Assembly: GCA_027569505.1 (NCBI GenBank)
Contig: JAPDFF010000026.1
Span: forward strand, 124,001-188,000
Direction of reading: 5' to 3'
DNA from: Chloridium humicola
Lineage: Eukaryota; Ascomycota; Sordariomycetes; Chaetosphaeriales; Chaetosphaeriaceae
DNA length: 64,000 nt
In this document: positions 63,749 through 64,000 of the stretch, one piece after another
Layout of the letters: the number at the start of each line of letters is the position of its first letter
How positions within the stretch are numbered: position 1 is the first letter of the stretch
The notes under the pieces: generated by a model
The model's input: the letters and a program-made list of their open reading frames with translations, nothing else
Database searches by the model: none
Told to the model about the DNA's origin: nothing
Program-made: the position numbers and the translations under genes

Positions 63749-63763
63749 GTTTGAAGGTGGCAT
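60974..63763 (-). CDS. APC4: Anaphase-promoting complex subunit 4
   Basis: Model, minus strand: 63466-63763, 63016-63349, 62390-62957, 61622-62332, 61509-61563, 61307-61456, 60974-61242; 794 aa. The N-terminal half has WD40-type strands: LLAVNPALDLTATAGDAGSV, GQFLAAGWSDGVVRLMGVEG, and ADGGIHLSIYDSFAIGTLRY. The middle is the APC4 helical domain: GHKRWEKAVVSGLTSLRGLV, NFIPALERCGVILSRLLGIA and MVAHRVLTTVMDELEHFSVF. These match the family. APC4 is a scaffold of the APC/C platform, the ubiquitin ligase that drives mitotic exit. A run of 11 Thr follows MPPSNT at the start, encoded by a (GTT)n repeat on the plus strand. Six introns are phase-consistent, most with CTAAC or CTGAC branch sites. The 794 residues are close to the size expected. 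Confidence 0.92.
63718..63748 (-). repeat. (GTT)n microsatellite encoding poly-Thr in APC4
   Basis: About ten GTT triplets (ACA on the other strand) in the first coding exon, 15-45 nt after the APC4 start codon. Confidence 0.9.
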
Positions 63764-64000
63764 TTTGGGGGTGGTTGGTGGGGATTGGGTTGGGGATTGG
63801 TGAAGGTGGTGTTTGGGTTGAGGTTAGTTGAAGTCGGGTGGGAGTTGAAGTCAGCGGAAGGTTTGACTTGTGTTGGGTCGTTGTTGTGTCAGAGAGGTTG
63901 AGATTGGCGAGATTGAAAGGACGCGTTGTTGGGCTTGTTTTTTGTCAGAGCAATGTTAGAAAATATCAGAAAAAGTCTGGGTGCAGAGATCGGTCGTAAT
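63764..64000 (-). promoter_or_regulatory. APC4 promoter, cut by the window end
   Basis: 237 bp upstream of the APC4 start, G/T-rich on the plus strand (a pyrimidine-rich leader on the coding strand). The sequence continues past the window. Confidence 0.5.

Noticed and set aside
273..63763. Biosynthetic or defence gene cluster
   Set aside because: The genes are unrelated housekeeping and signalling functions in mixed orientations. No polyketide, peptide, terpene or NLR-type genes are present.

Overview
The window looks like a gene-dense euchromatic stretch from a filamentous ascomycete, most likely Sordariomycetes and probably Sordariales/Chaetomiaceae. The evidence is GC-rich coding sequence with C/G-ending codons, many 50-150 nt introns with GTAAGT/GTATGT donors and CTAAC/CTGAC branch points, poly-Gln/Gly/Thr tracts, and a set of core genes typical of moulds. 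I assembled 20 protein-coding gene models. In every model the exon lengths add up to a whole number of codons. I found no tRNA, rRNA, CRISPR array or intact transposon.

Layout: MPP6-like exosome cofactor (-) and complex I zinc subunit NDUFS6 (+), divergent; a small secreted protein (-); a gene-free stretch of about 3.5 kb; a Gln-rich conserved fungal protein (+); EFM4-type methyltransferase (+); PP2A scaffold TPD3 (-); myotubularin phosphatase (-); uS3 (+); NIPA-type magnesium transporter (-); a very acidic unknown protein (-); COPI delta subunit (+); acetoacetyl-CoA synthetase (-); serine palmitoyltransferase LCB2 (+); a DUF4211-type nuclear protein (+); STE50 MAPK adaptor (-); a proline-rich unknown protein (-); uS13 (+); SBDS/SDO1 (-); carboxypeptidase Y (+); high-affinity cAMP phosphodiesterase (-); a gene-free stretch of about 4.2 kb; APC4 (-).

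The genes are housekeeping and signalling functions with no operon-like or biosynthetic-cluster logic. Loose themes are translation (uS3, uS13, SDO1, EFM4), signalling (TPD3, STE50, cAMP phosphodiesterase), membrane lipid and trafficking (myotubularin, LCB2, COPI delta, carboxypeptidase Y) and mitochondrial or acetoacetate metabolism (NDUFS6, acetoacetyl-CoA synthetase).

The observations I rate highest are: (1) the N-terminal region of the cAMP phosphodiesterase reads like a degenerate two-component receiver domain, giving a RegA-like receiver-phosphodiesterase architecture; (2) the MPP6 homologue carries a C-terminal CCHC zinc knuckle and needs a non-canonical GC-AG intron; (3) a perfect 93-bp tandem duplication lies behind carboxypeptidase Y; (4) unusual gene structures, namely an exon whose coding part is only ATG in COPI delta and a frame-neutral 51-nt intron in STE50. 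I did not find a clearly new multi-gene system.
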